A stretch of DNA of 64,000 nt from Ulvibacterium sp965228935. Its GTDB lineage: Bacteria > Bacteroidota > Bacteroidia > Flavobacteriales > Flavobacteriaceae. The notes beneath the pieces were generated by a model, which was not told the origin of the DNA, did not search any database, and saw only the letters and a list, made by a program, of their open reading frames with translations. Every line of letters starts with the position of its first letter. Positions within the stretch are counted from its first letter, which is position 1. This document shows positions 1 through 8,139 of the stretch, in pieces. The DNA lies in the NCBI RefSeq assembly GCF_965228935.1, contig NZ_OZ245846.1, positions 558,001-622,000 on the forward strand, written 5' to 3'. Position numbers and translations under genes: made by a program.

Positions 1-318
1 ACAGCTAATGAATTTACGGAAGGTGCCAAAGAAGCCTTTAGTGGAGCAGGAGGGGAAAACAAAAAGGTATTAGCTGGAATATTGGCTATCCTACTGGGTT
101 CGTTGGGAGTACATAAGTTCATTTTGGGATATCAGAAGGAAGGATTCATTCTTTTGGGAGTGTCCATAGCGGCCTATGCCTTATCCTGTTTAGCCGTAGG
201 TTTGTTATTCATATGGATCCCTGGATTGATTGGCCTCATTGAAGGTATCATTTATTTGACCAAATCCGATGAGGAGTTCTACAACACCTATCAGGTGGGG
301 AAAAAACCGTGGTTCTAG
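1..318 (+). CDS. TM2 domain membrane protein (5' end outside window)
   Basis: The frame is open from base 1, so the N-terminus is missing; 105 residues are visible. A short polar stretch (about residues 1-22) is followed by a TM2 domain: two hydrophobic helices (about 23-37 and 49-85) joined by the family-type turn GVHKFILGY. TM2 proteins are small inner-membrane proteins with no settled biochemical role, so I assign no function beyond the domain. A TTG at 82 could be called as a start but would cut the first helix, so the gene very likely begins upstream of the window. A clear intrinsic terminator follows directly. Confidence 0.85.
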   Translation, partial: TANEFTEGAKEAFSGAGGENKKVLAGILAILLGSLGVHKFILGYQKEGFILLGVSIAAYALSCLAVGLLFIWIPGLIGLIEGIIYLTKSDEEFYNTYQVGKKPWF

Positions 319-329
319 AAAACCAAAAG

Positions 330-357
330 GCCAAATTTTTTCGATTTGGCTTTTTTA
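330..357 (+). terminator. Intrinsic terminator after the TM2 gene
   Basis: A 7-bp stem (GCCAAAT at 330-336, ATTTGGC at 344-350) encloses a 7-base loop and is followed by six T residues (351-356). It ends the TM2 transcript and isolates it from the arsR operon. Confidence 0.85.
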
Positions 358-372
358 TTTCTTGGCATTATC

Positions 373-390
373 GTAATATTGCAATATTAC
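373..390. promoter_or_regulatory. 18-bp perfect palindrome, probable ArsR operator
   Basis: GTAATATTGCAATATTAC equals its own reverse complement. It ends 14 bases before the arsR start codon. ArsR/SmtB repressors bind A/T-rich inverted repeats at their own promoters, so this is the likely autoregulatory site. Binding is inferred, not shown. Confidence 0.7.
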
Positions 391-404
391 TTTAACAACC
401 TCAT

Positions 405-728
405 ATGGGAGCTACTAAAACGGAAATCTTCAATCGTACCCAAAACGAACTGGCCTTGGTCGCCAAGGTTTTGGCCCACCCGGCACGAGTAGCCATTCTG
501 CAATATATAAGCAAGCAAGAAGGGTGTATCTGTAACGATCTGGTAGATGTTATCGGGCTTTCCCAACCTACCATTTCGCAGCATCTAAATGAGATTAAAA
601 AAATCGGTTTGCTAAAGGGGGCGTTTGAAGGGAAAAATCTATGTTACTGTATACACAAGGAAAAATGGGCGGAACTGCAACAGCTTTTCCATGCATTTTT
701 TAATACCATAAATCAAAACTGTTGTTAA
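405..728 (+). CDS. arsR: ArsR/SmtB-family metalloregulator
   Basis: A 107-residue winged-helix repressor; the HTH spans about residues 15-95, with recognition helix LSQPTISQHLNEIKK. The sequence EGCICNDL (Cys41, Cys43) occupies the place of the Cys-x-Cys metal site of E. coli ArsR, which suggests sensing of As(III) or Sb(III). Further cysteines lie at 80, 82, 106 and 107. The ATG at 405 follows the perfect palindrome by 14 bases, which fits autoregulation. The next gene starts 15 bases after the stop, so the two are probably cotranscribed. The inducer is inferred from the Cys motif and the neighbours. Confidence 0.88.
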   Translation: MGATKTEIFNRTQNELALVAKVLAHPARVAILQYISKQEGCICNDLVDVIGLSQPTISQHLNEIKKIGLLKGAFEGKNLCYCIHKEKWAELQQLFHAFFNTINQNCC

Positions 729-743
729 TTAAAAATTAGAATT

Positions 744-1220
744 ATGAAGACACAAGAATTTCTGGGGCTTCTAGAGACACACCCTACCAAAAGTGTACTG
801 TTTGAATACGCAAAAGGGAAAACAGTTGCCCCGAATTACCACATAACCGAAGTAAAGAACATTATAGTAGACTCCGTGGACTGTGGGGCCGGAACCGATT
901 TTTGGAGGGAAACGGTAGTTCAACTTTGGGAAAGTCCAAAAGAAAAAAACCGTACCGAATACATGAACGCCCAAAAGGCCTTGGATATTTTTAAGAGGGT
1001 AAATGGTATGAAACGCATGCAGCCCGATGCGGAAATAAGATTTGAATATAGCAATCCAAATTTCCATACGGCCCAGCTTTTTGTTGATGATGTAACTGTC
1101 AATGGTGAACACCTTCTAGTTCGGCTAGCGGTTGAAAAAACGGATTGCAAGGCTAAAATATCTGTTAAAGCGAATACCGGGGAAGAGGCTTGTTGTTCAC
1201 CTGAGAGCGCGTGTTGTTGA
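744..1220 (+). CDS. DUF6428-like protein of the ars operon
   Basis: A 158-residue soluble protein without signal peptide or membrane segment. I recognise it as resembling the DUF6428 family, which in Bacteroidota usually sits beside arsR; its function is not known. The C-terminus is strikingly Cys-rich (ACCSPESACC), which could bind a thiophilic metalloid, though that is inference. The gene lies 15 bases after arsR and 9 bases before the acetyltransferase, so the three form one operon. Confidence 0.7.
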   Translation: MKTQEFLGLLETHPTKSVLFEYAKGKTVAPNYHITEVKNIIVDSVDCGAGTDFWRETVVQLWESPKEKNRTEYMNAQKALDIFKRVNGMKRMQPDAEIRFEYSNPNFHTAQLFVDDVTVNGEHLLVRLAVEKTDCKAKISVKANTGEEACCSPESACC

Positions 1221-1229
1221 TACCTAATC

Positions 1230-1721
1230 ATGAAAATTAGGAAAATGGTAGAGGCCGATTGGCCTAAGGTCTCGGAAATCTATGCGGATGGAATTGCTTC
1301 GGGCTATGCCACATTTGAAACCACCATTCCCTCCTATTTGGACTGGGACAAGGCGCATCTGCAACAGTGTAGATTGGTCGTGCATGAAAAAAAGTATATT
1401 TTGGGTTGGGCCGCGCTTTCGCCCGTATCCAGCAGATGCGTCTATGGTGGTGTGGCCGAAGTAAGCGTTTACATAGGAAAAGAAAACAGAGGTCTGGGTT
1501 TGGGATCACTCTTGATGAAGGCTTTGATACAACAAAGCGAGGAAATAGGGTTGTGGACTTTACAATCCGGAATTTTTCCAGAGAATGAAGGCAGTATCAA
1601 GCTTCATGAAAAAATGGGATTTCGATACATCGGCAAGCGGGAAAAGGTCGGGAAACTACATGGGCAGTGGAAGGACAACCTATTGTTCGAACGAAGGAGC
1701 AAGACTGTCGGAATGGATTAA
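1230..1721 (+). CDS. GNAT acetyltransferase, ArsN1 / phosphinothricin acetyltransferase type
   Basis: A 163-residue GNAT protein of the PAT/Bar type. The acetyl-CoA loop is RGLGLG (87-92), preceded by the beta4 segment VAEVSVYIG and followed by SGIFPENEGSIKLHEKMGFR, which is typical of this subfamily. Its members acetylate the amino group of phosphinothricin or methionine sulfoximine, and the ArsN1 branch acetylates the arsenical arsinothricin. Its place as third gene behind arsR makes the ArsN1 role the best guess. It converges on the acyltransferase gene with only 2 bp between the stops. A generic GNAT with another amino substrate cannot be excluded. Confidence 0.8.
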   Translation: MKIRKMVEADWPKVSEIYADGIASGYATFETTIPSYLDWDKAHLQQCRLVVHEKKYILGWAALSPVSSRCVYGGVAEVSVYIGKENRGLGLGSLLMKALIQQSEEIGLWTLQSGIFPENEGSIKLHEKMGFRYIGKREKVGKLHGQWKDNLLFERRSKTVGMD

Positions 1722-1723
1722 GC

Positions 1724-3541
1724 TTAAGATACTTCGGTAGAATTGGCCTCGGTAAGCTTCCCTTCCAGTTCTGCCTGAAACTCTTCCATAACCGGCTTTA
1801 CGGTACTTTCCGGCAAATCCGAAATCTTGATATACATGAGACCGTCCACCGAGTTATTGAACAAGGGATCCACATTAAACGCGACCACCTTGGCATTTTG
1901 CTTAATGTACTTTTTGATGAGTACTGGCAATCGCAAATCCCCTGGTTCTACCTCATTGATCAAGCGGTCAAATTTATTGAGATCGGCCTCCGTTTCATCA
2001 AAAACAAACTCCTTGTCGGCATCCTTCAATTTTACCTTGAACTCCTTTTTAGGGCGTACGTACTGTGCCACGTAAGGATCCCAATAATTACTTTTCATGA
2101 ACTCGATCATCAAGGATTTGGAAAAGTTGGAAAACTGATTGCTGATACTTACACCACCTATCAAATATTTATGCTCCGGATGCCTTAGTGTGGTATGTAC
2201 AATACCCTTCCAAAGGAGAAACAGGGGCATCGGTTTTTGTTGATAAGCCTTTACGATGTAGGCCCTGCCCATTTCAATGGACTGGCGCATCATGACAAAA
2301 AGCTCCGGCTCAAACCGAAAAAGGTCCTGAAGATAAAAGCCATCTATCCCGTATTTGGAAAAAATCTCGGATCCCATGCCCATACGGTAGGCTCCAACTA
2401 TGGTTTTTTCCTCACAGTCCCATAAAAATAAGTGGTGATAATAGGTGTCGAACTCATCCAAGTCTATAGAATTGTTGGTTCCCTCACCTATGGCACGGAA
2501 AGTGACTTCGCGTTGTCTTCCAATTTCCTGAAGGATAAATGGCATATCCTGCGCCTTTGCCAAAAAAACCTCATAGTTTTTGCTTTGAAGCATCCTACAG
2601 TCCTTTTCCCGAAGCCTTTCAATTTCTTCCAATATTACTTCGGTTCTTACAGCCGTGGCAATACGTTTGGGGGATTTAGGTATTTTTAAGGTGCTAGGGA
2701 TTTGATCGATCAGTCGTTCCTTCTCATAGGCATGTGCAAGGATATAGGTCTTTCTCCTCAAAAGTTCAGTGAATTCATCCAAAGTTCCTTGATCTTCCTG
2801 GGTTTCCACCGATATCGGTTGCCCTATCCTTACCTTGATGGGACGATTTCCCTGAGAGGTCAATTCGGAAGGTAATTTGGCCGTTCTAAAAGCATCGTTG
2901 ATCTTGGACAGTCTATAAAACAATCTACTATTCTTGGCATGGAAGTATATGGGCACTACTGAAACCTTGGCCTTTCTAATTAACTTGATTGCCGCTTCTT
3001 CCCAAGGTTTGTCCACGATCAATTTTCCATCCCTATAGGTAGATACTTCCCCTGCCGGAAAAATCCCCATAGGGTGCCCTTCATCCAAATGTCTTAAGGC
3101 ATTCTTGAATCCAATAATACTATTTTTGGCATCCTTATGGTTCTCAAAAGGGTTGACCGGCATAATATAAGGTTCCAGAGGTTTAATACGGTGCAACAGA
3201 AAATTGGCGATAATCTTAAAGTCCGATCTCTGCTGCAACATCAGTTTCAACAAAAGTATACCGTCAAAACCTCCTAGCGGGTGATTGCTAATGGTAATAT
3301 AGGCCCCATCTTTAGGTAAGCGCTTAAAATCATCCTCCGGGATTTCAAAATCTATTTGATAATGGGAAAGAAGGGCATCCAAAAATTCTGGCCCCGAAAG
3401 GTGCTTATAGGCATCATAGGTCCTATTGATACTGGATATTCTAGTGACCTTCGTTAAGATCCATCCCATAAAAGTGCCCAAGAAGCCGTATTTATCCAAA
3501 TTGACTGCCTTGGCCACCTCTTTTGCGGTCACTAAACCCAT
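1724..3541 (-). CDS. olsF: Two-domain acyltransferase, OlsF-like (ornithine lipid synthesis)
   Basis: 605 residues with two acyltransferase modules. The N-terminal PlsC-like domain (about 60-270) has NHPLGGFDG (His87) and FPAGE (162-166). The C-terminal half (about 310-520) is an OlsB-like N-acyltransferase with REVTFRAIGEGTNNS and YYHHLFLWD. This order matches OlsF, the bifunctional enzyme described in Serratia and Flavobacterium that makes ornithine lipid by N- and then O-acylation. The His-to-Asp spacing is HX5D rather than the classical HX4D. No signal peptide; it probably acts at the inner leaflet of the inner membrane. Another amino-acid lipid could be the product. Confidence 0.78.
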   Translation of the reverse strand: MGLVTAKEVAKAVNLDKYGFLGTFMGWILTKVTRISSINRTYDAYKHLSGPEFLDALLSHYQIDFEIPEDDFKRLPKDGAYITISNHPLGGFDGILLLKLMLQQRSDFKIIANFLLHRIKPLEPYIMPVNPFENHKDAKNSIIGFKNALRHLDEGHPMGIFPAGEVSTYRDGKLIVDKPWEEAAIKLIRKAKVSVVPIYFHAKNSRLFYRLSKINDAFRTAKLPSELTSQGNRPIKVRIGQPISVETQEDQGTLDEFTELLRRKTYILAHAYEKERLIDQIPSTLKIPKSPKRIATAVRTEVILEEIERLREKDCRMLQSKNYEVFLAKAQDMPFILQEIGRQREVTFRAIGEGTNNSIDLDEFDTYYHHLFLWDCEEKTIVGAYRMGMGSEIFSKYGIDGFYLQDLFRFEPELFVMMRQSIEMGRAYIVKAYQQKPMPLFLLWKGIVHTTLRHPEHKYLIGGVSISNQFSNFSKSLMIEFMKSNYWDPYVAQYVRPKKEFKVKLKDADKEFVFDETEADLNKFDRLINEVEPGDLRLPVLIKKYIKQNAKVVAFNVDPLFNNSVDGLMYIKISDLPESTVKPVMEEFQAELEGKLTEANSTEVS

Positions 3542-3626
3542 ATTATTAAAATTTAGGTAATCGTAAATATAGGGAAATCACTAGTTGAGCGATTTATTTT
3601 AACATTTAGGAAATGGAATATGGCCG

Positions 3627-4877
3627 CTACTTTACGACCAATTGTAAAGTTTCCTTACCTCTTTGTTCCAAGAGTACTTCATGCCCATTCAAAAATGATT
3701 CTACTGCCTTTTCATTGAAATGGCGTATGGTATATAAGGAGACATCTTCATGACAAACTACCTTGAACCTGCTTTTAAGAAGTTCCAAAAGTCCGTTCAG
3801 ACCACCGAACTTGTTATCCACACATACGGAAAAACTAATAGCCGAATTTTGAATCAGGTCCACTTTCATTTTGTGTTCATGAAGTAGTTTGAACAATTCG
3901 CTAATGCTATGTTCCACGATAAAAGAAAAGTCCAGAGAGGAGAGTTTTACCAGTACCTGATTCTTTTTGACGATAAAACAGGGAACCAAAGGCTCGATCC
4001 CGATTCCCCTCCCCACCGTAGTACCGGGATTCTTAGGATTGATGAACGATTTCACATGTAACGGAATCTCCTTTCTTTGTAGAGGTTGAAGCGTTTTGGG
4101 ATGTATAACGGATGCTCCGTAAAAAGCCAGCTCAATAGCTTCCGTGTACGATATTTTGTTCAATAATTGTGTTTCTTGAAAATGTCTGGGATCTGCGTTC
4201 AACACTCCCGGCACGTCCTTCCAAATGGTAACGGAGTCCGCGTTGAGGCAATAGGCTAAAATGGCCGCCGTATAATCGGATCCCTCCCTTCCCAAGGTCG
4301 TAGTAAAATTGTTGTCATCACTACCTAAAAACCCTTGGGTCACGTTAAGGACTTTCTGGTCGATACCCTTGGAAATCTTTTCCTGGGTCTTCTCCCAATC
4401 CACATTGACGTCCCGGTAGTTGTTATCGGTCTTTATAAAGTTACGTACATCCAACCATGTATTTGTCATTCCAACTTCTTCCAGATAGGCGCTTACAATA
4501 GTGGTGCAGATCAACTCTCCATACCCTACCAATTGATCATAGACAAAGTTATAATTGGGCGATTTGTTCCATACCAAGAAGCCTTGTATCTCATCGAACA
4601 AAGATTTTACTTTCTGAAAAACAGGATGCCGGTCATTCGGGAAAAGATCCAATAAAATCTTGTTATGAAAATGTGCAACTTCTTGGACTTTAAAGGAAAG
4701 CCTCTCTTTTTCGGAAAAATAGGAATCTACCACCTCCTCCATGGAATTGGTAGTTTTGCCCATGGCGGAAATGACCAATAAGGTATTGTCATAACCCACT
4801 TCCTTAAGCACATCGACCAGGTTTTTGACCCCTTCGGCATCCTTGACCGATGCCCCCCCAAATTTGAAAATTCTCAT
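3627..4877 (-). CDS. lysC: Aspartokinase (monofunctional)
   Basis: 416 residues: an amino-acid-kinase domain (about 1-285) and a C-terminal ACT region (about 300-416). Visible kinase motifs are KFGGASV at residues 5-11, VISAMGKTTN, and TLGREGSDYTAAI in the substrate and nucleotide loop. It phosphorylates aspartate at the entry to Lys, Thr, Met and diaminopimelate synthesis; the ACT region would give feedback control. The first motif has Ala where most aspartokinases have Thr (KFGGTSV). There is no fused homoserine dehydrogenase. It stands alone on its strand, downstream of the acetyltransferase at 4965. Confidence 0.85.
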   Translation of the reverse strand: MRIFKFGGASVKDAEGVKNLVDVLKEVGYDNTLLVISAMGKTTNSMEEVVDSYFSEKERLSFKVQEVAHFHNKILLDLFPNDRHPVFQKVKSLFDEIQGFLVWNKSPNYNFVYDQLVGYGELICTTIVSAYLEEVGMTNTWLDVRNFIKTDNNYRDVNVDWEKTQEKISKGIDQKVLNVTQGFLGSDDNNFTTTLGREGSDYTAAILAYCLNADSVTIWKDVPGVLNADPRHFQETQLLNKISYTEAIELAFYGASVIHPKTLQPLQRKEIPLHVKSFINPKNPGTTVGRGIGIEPLVPCFIVKKNQVLVKLSSLDFSFIVEHSISELFKLLHEHKMKVDLIQNSAISFSVCVDNKFGGLNGLLELLKSRFKVVCHEDVSLYTIRHFNEKAVESFLNGHEVLLEQRGKETLQLVVK

Positions 4878-4964
4878 GTATTCATTGCGTTTGTTCTATT
4901 CCCCGGTTCAAGGGAAACCGTCTATTTGAATCGTATTGTTCGTTAAATGTGCTTTTTTAAAACC

Positions 4965-5450
4965 TTAAGTCCGGTTTTTTTCCAAAAAATTACGTATTCC
5001 ATTCTCGTCCAATTGAACTACGTCCCAATCCCGCATAACCTTCGCGCCCTTACTTTCATAAAATGTAATGGCCGGTTCATTCCAGTCCAACACTTCCCAG
5101 TTAATACGTTTTACTCCCAATTTCTGTCCATATTCCACCACTTGATGCAAAAGCGCCGAACCTAGCCCGTATCCCCTTGCCTTTTCCGAAACGATCAAAT
5201 CTTCCAAATGGATGATGGGTCCCTTCCATGTGGAGTATCTATGAAATATCAGGGCAATTCCCATGATTCCTTCTTTCGTATCGGCCACAAAACAGTGAAA
5301 AAGCTTTACATCCCCAAATCCATGCCTTGTTAAATCCTGAACCGTAACCTCAACGGCATCTCCCTCATTTTCAAAAACGGCCAATTCCTTGATCAGGCCC
5401 CATACTTGGGTCATATCATTTTCCTCTGCTTCCCGAATTACATATTCCAT
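4965..5450 (-). CDS. GNAT acetyltransferase, spermidine/spermine (SSAT)-like
   Basis: 161 residues, one GNAT fold. The core HLEDLIVSEKARGYGLGSAL holds the acetyl-CoA loop RGYGLG, and INWEVLDWNEPAITFYESKGA is the signature of the diamine/thialysine N-acetyltransferase group. It likely acetylates a primary amine on a polyamine or lysine analogue; the true substrate cannot be read from sequence. It is divergent from fbp across about 110 bp holding promoter-like boxes for both directions. Confidence 0.82.
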   Translation of the reverse strand: MEYVIREAEENDMTQVWGLIKELAVFENEGDAVEVTVQDLTRHGFGDVKLFHCFVADTKEGIMGIALIFHRYSTWKGPIIHLEDLIVSEKARGYGLGSALLHQVVEYGQKLGVKRINWEVLDWNEPAITFYESKGAKVMRDWDVVQLDENGIRNFLEKNRT

Positions 5451-5469
5451 ATTTGTTACAAATAAAACA

Positions 5470-5477
5470 CAAAGTTA
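5470..5477 (-). promoter_or_regulatory. -7 box for the SSAT-like gene
   Basis: The minus strand reads TAACTTTG, a perfect match to the Bacteroidota -7 consensus TAnnTTTG, 19 bases before the start codon at 5450. No good -33 element is visible. Confidence 0.5.
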
Positions 5478-5509
5478 TATATTTAAAAAACTAAAAAAGA
5501 ACGAAAACG

Positions 5510-5538
5510 TTGTAGTTTAACAAAATAAGCGAACTTTG
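5510..5538 (+). promoter_or_regulatory. Probable fbp promoter
   Basis: TTG at 5510-5512 and GAACTTTG at 5531-5538 (one mismatch to TAnnTTTG) are separated by 18 bases. The box covers a TTG at 5536 that could be mistaken for a start codon, which favours the ATG at 5560. Confidence 0.5.
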
Positions 5539-5559
5539 CAGGAGAAATTAACACCTGCC

Positions 5560-6570
5560 ATGCTAAATAAAAAAAACAAGACTTTAGGCGAATTTATTAT
5601 TGAAAATCAAGCTGCCTTTCAATATTCCTCAGGAGAATTATCCAAACTGATCAATGCCATACGTCTGGCCGCAAAAGTAGTAAACCATGAAGTGAACAAA
5701 GCAGGATTGGTCGATATTTTAGGAACTGCCGGAGAAATGAACATCCAAGGCGAAAATCAGCAGAAATTGGACGTGCTCGCCAATGAAAAATTCATACAGA
5801 CGCTAAAGAATCGGGAGATCGTATGCGGGATTGCCTCCGAGGAAGAAGACGATTTTATAAGTATCAACAGTAATGACGAGAAGCATCAGAACAAATATGT
5901 TGTACTTATAGATCCCTTGGATGGATCCACGAACATTGATGTCAATGTTTCCGTAGGAACCATCTTTTCCGTATATAGGCGTATTACCCCGGTGGGCACT
6001 CCGGTAACTTTGGAGGATTTTCTTCAGCCCGGCAAAAACCAGGTTGCGGCGGGCTATATTATCTATGGCACATCCACTATGTTGGTCTATACCACCGGCC
6101 ATGGGGTAAACGGGTTTACTTTGAATCCTGCCATCGGCACCTTTTATCTATCGCACCCGGATATGCAATTTCCCGAAAATGGTAAAATTTATTCGGTAAA
6201 CGAGGGCAACTATATCCATTTTCACCAAGGGGTAAAGGACTATATAAAGTACTGTCAAAAGGAAGAGGGCGACAGACCCTATACCTCAAGATATATAGGT
6301 TCTCTTGTATCCGATTTTCATCGAAACATGATCAAAGGCGGCATCTATATGTATCCTAAGAGTAGCGTCACGGAAAATGGAAAATTAAGGCTCCTCTACG
6401 AGTGTAATCCAATGGCCTTCATTGCCGAACAGGCCAACGGCCTAGCCATTGGAGGTCGCTCCAGAATATTGGACGTTGAGCCCAAGGAGCTCCACCAAAG
6501 GATACCTTTCTTTTGTGGAAGCCGGAAAATGGTGGAAAAACTACAGGAATTTTTACAAAAATACCATTGA
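5560..6570 (+). CDS. fbp: Fructose-1,6-bisphosphatase, class I
   Basis: 336 residues from ATG 5560. It hydrolyses fructose-1,6-bisphosphate to fructose-6-phosphate in gluconeogenesis, in the cytoplasm. Metal-site motifs are present: SEEEDD (93-98) and DPLDGSTNID (118-127), followed by VSVGTIFSVYRR; the substrate region includes YIGSLVSDFHRN. The N-terminus TLGEFIIENQ aligns with the usual start of the family. An in-frame TTG at 5536 would add eight residues but lies in the promoter box. A GGAGAAA at 5541 may serve as a distant ribosome site. Confidence 0.93.
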   Translation: MLNKKNKTLGEFIIENQAAFQYSSGELSKLINAIRLAAKVVNHEVNKAGLVDILGTAGEMNIQGENQQKLDVLANEKFIQTLKNREIVCGIASEEEDDFISINSNDEKHQNKYVVLIDPLDGSTNIDVNVSVGTIFSVYRRITPVGTPVTLEDFLQPGKNQVAAGYIIYGTSTMLVYTTGHGVNGFTLNPAIGTFYLSHPDMQFPENGKIYSVNEGNYIHFHQGVKDYIKYCQKEEGDRPYTSRYIGSLVSDFHRNMIKGGIYMYPKSSVTENGKLRLLYECNPMAFIAEQANGLAIGGRSRILDVEPKELHQRIPFFCGSRKMVEKLQEFLQKYH

Positions 6571-6591
6571 CGTCAGTAACGACCGTGAAAT

Positions 6592-7014
6592 CTACTTTTT
6601 GATGAAATAAAGATAATCCTCAAAATCTATTTTTCCTGTAAACAGAGCTTTTGATTTTCCGATAATCTCGTCGGATTGCGAGGACGAAAAGCCCAATCCT
6701 ATGGCATATTTACCCAAAAGAAATTCTTCTTCTTCATCCAAAATGCCATCCGCAAAAACAATTTTGACCAGATCAAAAAAACGCTCCAATCTCTTTTCAA
6801 AGCTCACCTGATGGGTTATGGGATATTTGTTGGACTTCTTCATAACCTCTTTGAACTGGGCGTCGGAAACATTCAACTTATGCGCAAATCGCTCCAAGAG
6901 TTTCATTTCCTCATCATCTATATAACCATCCACGGCAGCCAATGACGCTATACTCGCAAAATGGGCCAAATTGTTGTTCGCTGAATGGGCATCGTACAAA
7001 TCTTTTACGGACAT
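6592..7014 (-). CDS. TerB-family protein
   Basis: 140 residues, all helical by composition, with no signal peptide. Two half-repeats carry the acidic motifs seen in TerB and the TerB-like part of DjlA: DGYIDDEEMKLLERFA (about 29-44) and DGILDEEEEFLLGKYA (about 93-108). Such domains are linked to metal binding and to tellurite or stress responses, but the single-domain versions have no fixed function. It converges on fbp with a 21-bp gap. Confidence 0.75.
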   Translation of the reverse strand: MSVKDLYDAHSANNNLAHFASIASLAAVDGYIDDEEMKLLERFAHKLNVSDAQFKEVMKKSNKYPITHQVSFEKRLERFFDLVKIVFADGILDEEEEFLLGKYAIGLGFSSSQSDEIIGKSKALFTGKIDFEDYLYFIKK

Positions 7015-7034
7015 TCTTTACATTTTAATGGGTG

Positions 7035-7042
7035 CAAATATA
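7035..7042 (-). promoter_or_regulatory. -7 box for the TerB-family gene
   Basis: The minus strand reads TATATTTG, matching TAnnTTTG, 20 bases before the start codon. No clear -33 element is seen. Confidence 0.45.
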
Positions 7043-7113
7043 ATTTTTTTAAAGGTCATATTTTATAATATCCCCAACTTTGTTTTTGGCCAAATTCGTA
7101 ACTTCCTGCCACT

Positions 7114-8139
7114 ATGAAAACGCCTCTCCTGGAATTTACGGACAACGGTATTTACTGCAGTAGGGCAGATGTATATTTAGATCCTTGGCGCCCAGTGCAA
7201 AAGGCAATTATTTCCCATGGCCATGCGGACCACAGTCGCTGGGGCCATCAAAGCTATATTACGCATCATCGAAATGTTCCCATTGTTACCCATCGATTGG
7301 GGAAAATCAACATACGGGGTAAGGAATGGGGCGAATCCTTTATTGTGAACAATGTTAAGTTTAGTCTGCATCCAGCCGGTCATATCATTGGTTCTTCCCA
7401 GATTCGGGTCGAGCATAAAGGGGAAGTATGGGTATTTTCCGGTGACTATAAAAATGAGGATGATGGAGTTTGTACACCGTATGAGCCCGTAAAATGTAAT
7501 ACCTTCATTACAGAGTGCACCTTTGGCCTGCCTCCGTTTAAATGGATGCCGCAAAAAGAGGTTTTTCAGGAAATCAATAATTGGTGGGCCGAAAACAAAT
7601 CCGAAGGCAAAACATCCGTACTCTTCGGATACACCTTGGGGAAGGCACAGCGTTTGCTGAAGCATTTGGATCCCTCCCTTGGAAAAATATACACCCATGG
7701 AGCGGTCGAAAATATGACCCAAGTAGTGCGCCAATTGGTGGAATTTCCAAAGACCACCCTGATTACCGCGGACACCAAAAAAGAAGACCTGCTAGGGCAT
7801 ATGGTTATTGCCCCTCCCAGTGCCCATGGAAGTTCCTGGATGCGAAAAATGGTGCCTTATGTTACGGCATCGGCCAGCGGTTGGATGACCTTCCGGGGTG
7901 CCCGCCGAAGAAGGGCCATTGACAAAGGGTTTGTTCTTAGTGACCATTGCGATTGGCAAGGGCTTTTGGACTGTATTGGAGCAACCGGAGCTGAAAGGAT
8001 TATATGTACACACGGTTATACCGAAATATTTTCAAAATATCTAAGGGAACAAGGATATGATGCCCGGACCGAGGAAACACAATATGAAGGGGAATTGGGG
8101 GAATTGAACCCTACATCAAAAGAGGAATCCGAGGCATGA
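7114..8139 (+). CDS. Ligase-associated DNA exonuclease (metallo-beta-lactamase fold)
   Basis: 341 residues of the MBL/beta-CASP group. The metal motif HGHADH lies at residues 35-40; HPAGHIIGS and SGDYK follow as the second His and the bridging Asp sites; LSDHCDW and CTHGY close the active site. This is the exonuclease that in many bacteria is encoded beside an ATP-dependent ligase, a DEXH helicase and PdeM, a set thought to work in DNA repair. The last four bases ATGA overlap the ligase start, so translation is probably coupled. The substrate (DNA 3' or 5' ends, or RNA) is inferred from the family. Confidence 0.88.
   Translation: MKTPLLEFTDNGIYCSRADVYLDPWRPVQKAIISHGHADHSRWGHQSYITHHRNVPIVTHRLGKINIRGKEWGESFIVNNVKFSLHPAGHIIGSSQIRVEHKGEVWVFSGDYKNEDDGVCTPYEPVKCNTFITECTFGLPPFKWMPQKEVFQEINNWWAENKSEGKTSVLFGYTLGKAQRLLKHLDPSLGKIYTHGAVENMTQVVRQLVEFPKTTLITADTKKEDLLGHMVIAPPSAHGSSWMRKMVPYVTASASGWMTFRGARRRRAIDKGFVLSDHCDWQGLLDCIGATGAERIICTHGYTEIFSKYLREQGYDARTEETQYEGELGELNPTSKEESEA

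Noticed and set aside
1667..2188. 173-codon frame on + inside the acyltransferase region
   Set aside because: It is antisense to most of the OlsF-like gene, with no recognisable domain; the reverse-strand reading has clear motifs.
4900..4925. CGGTT/AACCG hairpin near the aspartokinase start
   Set aside because: Short stem without a T tract in either direction; no case for a terminator or riboswitch.
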